A stretch of 64,000 nt of DNA. It comes from Loripinus fragilis. Taxonomy: Eukaryota; Mollusca; Bivalvia; Lucinida; Lucinidae. Shown here piece after piece: positions 57,311 to 64,000 of the stretch. The notes under the pieces were generated by a model, which worked only from the letters and a program-made list of their open reading frames with translations, did no database searches and was not told the DNA's origin. Every line of letters begins with the position of its first letter. Position 1 is the stretch's first letter. The DNA lies in contig OZ026515.1 of the NCBI GenBank assembly GCA_964019695.1, positions 131,462,849 through 131,526,848 of the forward strand, read 5' to 3'. Position numbers and translations under genes: made by a program.

Positions 57311-57939
57311 GTCAAAGAACACAGAGCCTTTGCTTCTCATGTACATGAAGTTTGGAGCTGTAAATGAAGGCTCAGATTGAAATTAAAATAGCTAGTTTCC
57401 CTGTATGAATCAGCATGACATTTGTTAGATGTGGGATCAGGGTTCAAGCTGGGCCCCGACAGTAGGGAGAAGTGACTTCTTCCTCCAGGAAAATAAGGGG
57501 GAAGTGACAGTCAGATAGGGAGAAGTTGTAGCGCAAAATTACGACATTTTCTGTCAGTTTAGAAGCAAATTAGCCATAACACATACTATTGCAATTAAAT
57601 GGAAAGAGAAATACGATGCAGTTGTAGTATATTGTAACCACAGCTTGCGTTTCTGTAGTGACAGTATGAAAATGAGTCGCTATATTTTTTTAGGGAGACT
57701 CCCACTTCTCCCTGGGTCCCATTTTGGCCCCTAGGTTGACTATTTCGCCCTAATGGCCCCCTAGTTTATTCCCTGTGAGATATGTGCTGAAACATTAATA
57801 TTTCATATAATAATTATGACTTGAAGAATAACATTATAAATTATGAACTCCTTTAAACTATTCATTATTAACATGCTCTAAGTTGACAAACATTATAAGA
57901 CAGATCAGACTGCTTAAATGATAGCTAAGGTCATAATCA

Positions 57940-58948
57940 CACGGATGGGCATCAGGGGAACTACCGTGAAGTCGCGTTAACGTAAATTTGTTCCTCCGTC
58001 ACATCCAGGACCTTTCCCGGTAGTGGCATCGTCACGGAAAATACAAACAAAAGTAGGTACTCTCGCTTGTTTTGAATTTTTTGTAAAAGAATGAGTTAAC
58101 TATGTAAAAATTCAGCCATGCTGTTCCATGTAGATATGACTTACCTTGCTAAACAGACCAAATGCGATGTTGAAAAAGGCTTTTCTTTGAGATGAGAACC
58201 GTAACCCAGAACCTGATTTCTTCAGCTTTTTGTCAAAACGAAGAAAGTGTACAGCTGTTTTGCCAATTTTAGCTGAGAACAAGAGCATTTTACACATGGC
58301 ATGTATCGCCTTCGCCATTGCGGTAGTTGTAACGTCATGCTCTAGTTCTTTCGAGTATACCATGTCAGTTAATGCAGTACATGCAGGCGCAGAGAGAAAT
58401 GTGTGTAATATCGTAGTATCTACTGAAACACCCCAAATCACAACCAATCCATCTCAAAAGCAGCTCCCCATGTACAAACTAGTACACTTTCCCCTGCCCC
58501 ATTCCATGTCCTCACCTAGACCCCACAGCCTTCAGCTCAGCCTTTTTACGCAGATAATCTACAGATGTAAGTATAAGGTCTCGTCCACCCCCCCAAATAT
58601 ACTTGAAGTGATATCATTTATCTACATGTACATATTTCTTCATTTTGACATAAAACTGAAGAAATCCCGTTCTGGGTTCGATTTGGTTACGGTTCTCATC
58701 TCAAAAAAAAGCTTTTTTCAACATCGTGTTTGGCCTGTTTAGCAAGGTAAATCATATCTACATGGAATAGCATTGCCGGATTTTTACATAGTTAGCTCAT
58801 TCTTTTACAAAAAATCAAAACAAGCAAGAGTACCTACCTTTGATGGCTTTTTCGTGACGATGCCACTACCGCGAAAGGTCCCAAATGTGACGAAGGAACA
58901 AATTTACGTTAACACGATTTGCGGTTGTTCCGCTGATGCCCACCCATG
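57940..58948. mobile_element. CACGGATGGGCATC fold-back element, complete 1009-bp copy, 5-bp duplication AATCA
   Basis: The ends CACGGATGGGCATC and GATGCCCACCCATG are flanked by AATCA at 57935-57939 and 58949-58953. The arms share 'acgtaaatttgttcct' and 'gtaggtactctcgcttgtttt' with 4546-5390. Two independent insertions with the same ends and 5-bp duplications define the family. Confidence 0.85.
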
Positions 58949-59094
58949 AATCAGCCTTCAATGTTTGTTACAAGGCATACAGGCTTCACACAGACTTAAA
59001 AATACTTAAATATGGGTTGATTTCTTGGAAAGTTTTTAAAAACTAAATTTCCTGGAAAAGTGTTGTAGAACCACTCTAATACCATAAAGGATAT

Positions 59095-59175
59095 ATCATG
59101 CCTTATTTGTTATTTTTGAAAAAGCGGCAAAATTTGATATTGTCGTCTGCTGCAAATTTTAGGTGGCACTAAATG
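59095..59175. repeat. Half copy of the TTAA MITE family
   Basis: 'catgccttatttgttattttt' and 'attgtcgtctgctgcaaattttaggtggc' match the right half of 17778-17977. Confidence 0.65.
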
Positions 59176-59274
59176 AGTTAGGTAAAGAGTATGATTATTG
59201 TAAGAAATAGTTGTGAACATACATTTTGAGTATTGTTGTACCTGTGATTTATTATTGGATCATGCAGGGCTTTA

Positions 59275-59420
59275 GTTAAGAGTGCATAACAGAAAAATAA
59301 TTTTCTTATTTCTCAACCAAAACATATGTTGTGGGTACTCAAAAGAACCGTCGCAACGAGACGGTTCTTTTGAGCTCCCAAACATATGCTACAAATTATG
59401 GGTAAGAAAATATTTACAAT
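59275..59420. mobile_element. Hairpin MITE, ACTCAAAAGAACCGTC family, best copy
   Basis: 'tactcaaaagaaccgtcgc' faces 'gagacggttcttttgagct', with both AT-rich shoulders present. It ends about 90 bp before the gene 2 exon 4 acceptor. Confidence 0.8.
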
Positions 59421-59510
59421 TTTACGCTGAAATTTTTTGTTTATCTAAACCTGTGTGGATGCAAGTAACACATATCACAAGTTCACCAGAGATTTATGTT
59501 AAAATTTCAG

Positions 59511-62500
59511 AGGTACAGAAAAGTCTGCTGCAGATACAACAAATAATAATGCCATCTCGTAGCTCATCTAGAGGGCGCAGCAAGGCAGTGAAACAAAAGG
59601 AGAAGGTAGTTGAAATGGCTGGAAATGAAAATCGGAATTTTAAAACAGGACAAAAGAAGCCACAGGCTAAAGTTAAACCAATGAAACAGTCTGTTAAATT
59701 AATTTCCAACGACAGTCCAGGAGATAGGGGCAGGAAAATGGAACGACGCTGCCAGCACAGACATGGAGACGCTGAAAACATCTATATGAAGCAGTCACTA
59801 TCTTCACAATCATTATCACAGTCTGTTGCTTCTGGAGCTTTAAAACAATCTGCATTTACTCCAAAATCAGATGATTATGTATTGAAATCAAACAAATACA
59901 AATGTAAAACTAATTTACCTGTGCACACCTCTCCACAGAAAGAAAAGCATGCCAAAGTTCTTAATGTCAGGCCAGAAGTTGTAGATCAAAAGGACTTTGT
60001 CGTTAAGCTTGAAGATATATCCTATATGCTGCAGTCAGAATGTGGAACTAAAACCTACAGAAGTGTGTCATTGTCAAGAGTTCTTGCTGGCCAGGAAGAA
60101 GATGAAGGTACAAGTAGCATATCGAGGAGGAGAACGCGATCTTGTTCTAGATCTAGGGATAAAACTTTAAGTAGAAACTGGTCTTTAGAAAACAGTACAT
60201 TGCTGGATAAAGGACAAAGAAGGAAAATATCTAATAGATCTGCCAAAGCCCGAACAGATATTCAATGTAGCAGCTCTGTTGATCAGTTACCATTATTTAA
60301 TCTAAAGCAAGGACAGAATTCTGAAAGCACACTGTCTCTTGGAAGTGATCTGAATTTGCCACAAAATAATGAAAGGCAAGATCAGAATGAAGAATCCATG
60401 TCAGAAGATGATCCAACAGAGAATGATGAAACAGATGATGAAGATATAAGAACTCCTATTTTGGTTTGTAGACTGTGTCATGCAGAATGGACTAGCAGGT
60501 TTGATCTTCATCAGCATATGGTTGAGTTTCATAAAGTGACTAAAAGTAGTAGTGCAATTTTACCAATTTCTTTTCCTGACGCAACTGCAAATTCAGTTAA
60601 GAGCTCACTGAGTAAGTCTGATGAAAAATGCAGGAGAAGGAGGAGAAAGAAATCTGTAGGCTTTTGTGTTGGATCAAGAGAACCAAGTGAGGAGGTTAGT
60701 GACTCTAGTGTGATGGAAATCTCCTTTAATGAAAGTGATGAAAGTGATAAAGAACTTGAAATGTCAAAGAATAACCATTACCATCAAGTGAAAAAGTGTA
60801 AAGTGTATCAGCATGGAAAAGAAGTTATAGACTGTCACACACAGGGGATGGGGGAAACTATAACTGAAAATTTGTCTAAAACTGTGAGTGTGAAGAATTA
60901 CTCTGAAAACAGAAGTAAAAATGTATTTGATGGTCCTTCAGCAACTTATTCTCCTCATAGTGACTTGAATGCAAAAGTTAAGGATTCAAGTAGTATTCCA
61001 TTCAGAACTAACAATGCATCTTGTTTGCACGAATCTCTGGAAGTTTCATATACAGGAAACAAGAAAGCTTTTGACACTGAGGCTTTAAACATTACAGTAG
61101 TAAATAAATCTAGGAGTTCATCAAAGAAAAGAAACCAGAAAAATACACATCCTGTGACAAATGTTCCATCTCCTAACTCTTCCAAAGAAGTACATTTGTC
61201 GAAGAAAAATTCCCCAAAATTGTTGCAAAAGATGAACAGTACAAACAGTAATGAAGTTTGTAAGTCTTCATCAAAGGCAAAAAGAATTTCAACCAAAGCA
61301 GTGGTTGCTGATACTGTTGGAATTTCGGCAACTGAAGAGCAGTTAGATGACAATTTAACCATTAATGATAAAATTAATGCCTCAGAAAATTTTAGCTTGA
61401 AAACAGGTAGTAAAGATAAAAAGCAAAGTGTACCTCAGTCTTCAAGATCAAAAAAGCCAAATAAAAAGAGACTGCCAAGAAAGTGCACAAAGCTATTGCC
61501 TGAAGAATTAGAGTCTTCCAACAAGGCAAAAAATTCTATATGTGATGCAAACCCAAGTGCTAGTCTTCATGGTCCCACAGATACTGTCAACATGTTGATT
61601 TTAGAACAGGAGAAAGAAACCCACTTCACCAACAGATCAATTGTTGAATCAAATGCAAAGTCGACATGTGCAGTAATCAAAACTCAAGAAATCAAAAAAG
61701 GAATGTCAAGTCACCATGACACAAAAATTAAAGAACATGATTCAAATAATTTGCAAGTGGATATTGTTAATGTAAATTCATTTTCCACTGCGTCTTTAAA
61801 AGACCATTCTAGCCAGGACACAAAATGTAGTTCAAAAACAGATCCTAATAAAGTTCAAAATTCGCTTGCAGCTAGTAAATGCAACACGGGTATAAATTCC
61901 AGAGAATATGAAATGAATTTAAACAAAACTAGTCCTATATTGACCAAAAACATTAAAAGCAGTAGAGTTGAGGAAACAAGATGTGCATTTAAGAAGCAGG
62001 GATTGACTAAGAAAAGTAATAAAAGGGTTAATGTTACCAATGGATATAATTCAGATTTGAATAAATCTCTAAATGAAACAAGAGGAAGAAAAAGAAATAA
62101 AATCACCAAACACATCAGAAGTAAGACCAGTAATGACCCTTCTAAGATTGATGATAGTAATCTTGAAAGAAAGGAAAAAATGATAGGCATGGCATCAAAT
62201 GGATTGAGGAATGCAAAAGTAGACAAGGATAATGATAGTGCTAGAGGAAAAAACCTAAATTACAAAAATAATGCTGATGATTGGGATGAAGAGGAGTGTT
62301 TGAGAACTTTTATGGAAGCTGAAAATTTGAAGATTGATTTTAGCAAAGATTGTTCAGCTGACAATGATGATTATGTACCTGTTAATGTTGATAGTAGAGC
62401 CATTCTTGCTGAATTAGAGAAAGGATACAGCGAAACACATTATCTGTTAGAAATGCTACTTCTTTTAGAAAAAATTGATTCTGAGCACTCTGAAAACATT

Positions 62501-64000
62501 TTGAATACACATTCAGAATCATCTAGTCGGACTGGGACAAACCAGGTCTCTCCTGGAAATATCAGAATTTCATCAATCAATGCAAATGGTTGTGTGAATG
62601 ATAATGAAAATTCAGCCTTTTGTACAGCTGATGTGAACATGTCCAATAATTTGGAAAATGTGGTAAATTGTGAAGATTCTGATGATTCTGTGTCAGTTGA
62701 TAATAACCTTGATGTTGAAAGGAACAACGAAGAAACTAGAAAACCTTATAGCCAAGTTGTATCTGATGTAAGATCGCCAAAGACTTGCTCATCAATAAAC
62801 ATGAAAAAGAAAAATGCCATGAAAGTTAACATAAATGATAAGCTGTCAAAAGAGCAAGAGCAACACGAAGAACTTGTTAAAAATGGCAGCTTAGATTGTA
62901 AGAGTAATAATGTCAAAGACACATATGATAGTGGACAGAAAGATACAGCTATATCTGAGGTACAAAGCCATTGTGAAATTGGAACAATTGTTTTTAATGA
63001 TGAAAATCAAAACTGTGTCTTTTCAAAAAATGCACTCACAGCACAACAGATTGAGCCAGTCACAGCACAACAGATTGAGCCAGAAACAGTTAATGAGAGT
63101 AGTGAAAAACATGTAGTTTCTTTGCCACAGAAAATAATGAAAAAGAGTCACAATGAAAGAACTAATGCACAAGGAGATAAAGCAGAAAAATGTAAAACTA
63201 GTCAAAATAATCCAGTAGTTTCCAACAGTGACAAAGATGAGGCAGTTGATAGAGAAACTGGTGATAATTTAGTAGGAAATACCTCTGATGATCCCTCTCT
63301 AAAAGCTGCTGCAAACGTACATGTGAACAATGACAATCAGAGGTGGAGAAAAAACAAACATGTACGTCCCCTAAAAAGCTTAAAACGGACTAAAGTATTC
63401 AAACACATGAATAAAAAAACATCAACATCTATAAAGAAAAATTCAGCATTTCAAGAGTTTGAAATATTAGAATCTAACTTATCGGAAAAGTTTGAGGTCT
63501 CTGAGCAAAATAACTTGAGGAAGCGAGACAATTTTTACGAACCTGTATGCCCTGTAAAGGACACTGAAACCAACCCTTTGTCTAATACTGATAAAAGCAT
63601 TAAAATTAGGCTTAAAAGAAAGACCAAATGTAGTGTTGATCAAGTGGATTTTCCCACAGATGCTGAAAGAACACCAAATACTACCAAGAATTTTTGTGAA
63701 AAATTAGACAGTGGTATTGTATCAAAAGATGGTAGTGAATTGTGGACATCAGATAGCAACAGGACGTCTGAACAAAGAAAGATTGATAAAGAAATTGAAG
63801 TAAAAATTATTGATGATAGAGGAGAGAATGTTGATATAAAGAGCATGAACAGGTTGAAAAATAAATATGATACAAATGAATATAATTTAAGAAAAATTCC
63901 TGTTATTACTCTGAAAAGAATACCATTTTTTAAGAAACTAGAAATAGATGGTCTACGTTTGAAATTTAAAGGTACAAATAGGCGGCCATATTGGAAGATT
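59511..64000 (+). CDS. Gene 2, large exon 4: Ser/Lys/Asn-rich C2H2 zinc-finger protein (open at right edge)
   Basis: The acceptor AAAATTTCAG (AG 59509-59510) opens a frame that I checked at several points and that has no stop I could find to base 64000 (about 1,496 codons). An internal ATG at 59549 could also serve as a start. The only recognisable fold is one C2H2 finger, C-x2-C-x12-H-x4-H (CRLCHAEWTSRFDLHQHMVEF then H), at about 60467-60532. It follows an acidic patch (SEDDPTENDETDDED) and precedes a basic patch (RRRRRKK). The rest is low-complexity, rich in Ser, Lys, Asn and Asp, with many SR/SK and KKxK motifs, as in nuclear chromatin or RNA-associated proteins. A 24-bp tandem duplication gives TAQQIEP twice (63037-63084). 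The family is not recognised, and nuclear location is inferred. Confidence 0.85.

Noticed and set aside
59494..63846. Several antisense frames of 60-135 codons, Phe/Leu/Ser-rich
   Set aside because: Shadows of the large exon on the + strand, whose Lys/Ser/Asn codons read as hydrophobic residues in reverse.
1..64000. CRISPR arrays, bacterial operons, toxin-antitoxin or phage-defence systems
   Set aside because: No spaced direct repeats of CRISPR type and no prokaryotic gene structure; introns, SINEs and LINEs show an animal genome.

Overview
The window is eukaryotic genomic DNA, most likely from a bivalve mollusc. This is inferred from three things: intron-split genes with GT/AG boundaries, several tRNA-derived SINE copies and non-LTR retrotransposon 3' tails, and repeat families I associate with bivalve assemblies, such as the tandem 'accaagatggcc / ttgaccttgacct' repeat that opens with AGCTCACCTGAGC. 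The species cannot be fixed from the sequence.

Only two host genes can be supported, both on the + strand. Gene 1 (1-12069, open at the left edge) has four exons whose splice phases agree. It encodes a TRIM-type B-box/coiled-coil segment, then a putative KH-like region, then a PARP9/PARP14-like macro domain, so it is a candidate innate-immunity protein that reads ADP-ribose. Gene 2 (about 37544-64000, open at the right edge) has up to three small exons, 37544-37760, 45646-45737 and 49445-49547. They join in phase to a giant 3' exon (59511-64000+) that codes for a Ser/Lys/Asn-rich protein with one C2H2 zinc finger.

The rest is mostly transposons, many nested. The most striking is a 9.18-kb Polinton/Maverick-like element (20392-29574). 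It has AGT...ACT termini, a perfect 6-bp target duplication (GGTGTT) and inverted arms of 3.2-3.4 kb. It keeps only an intact virion-protein-like ORF (penton/minor-capsid type, tentative) and decayed copies of a Polinton-associated C2H2 gene. Polymerase, integrase, protease, ATPase and major capsid genes are absent.

Other elements with readable ends are: CACGGRTGGGCATC fold-back elements with 5-bp duplications (Transib-like, 4546-9210 and 57940-58948); three GAGGGTCTGGATGGGG elements with 6-bp duplications, one carrying an inserted MYND-finger ORF; two TTAA-flanked MITEs; a TA-flanked 2.6-kb element; a CAGTGTTTC element with a 6-bp duplication; and a small CAGGGGCGG MITE 16 bp from a splice donor.

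Two families of short dispersed hairpins, three SINEs, several LINE tails, tandem-repeat blocks and microsatellites fill most of the remaining introns and intergenic DNA. I saw no rRNA or tRNA gene, no CRISPR array and no operon.
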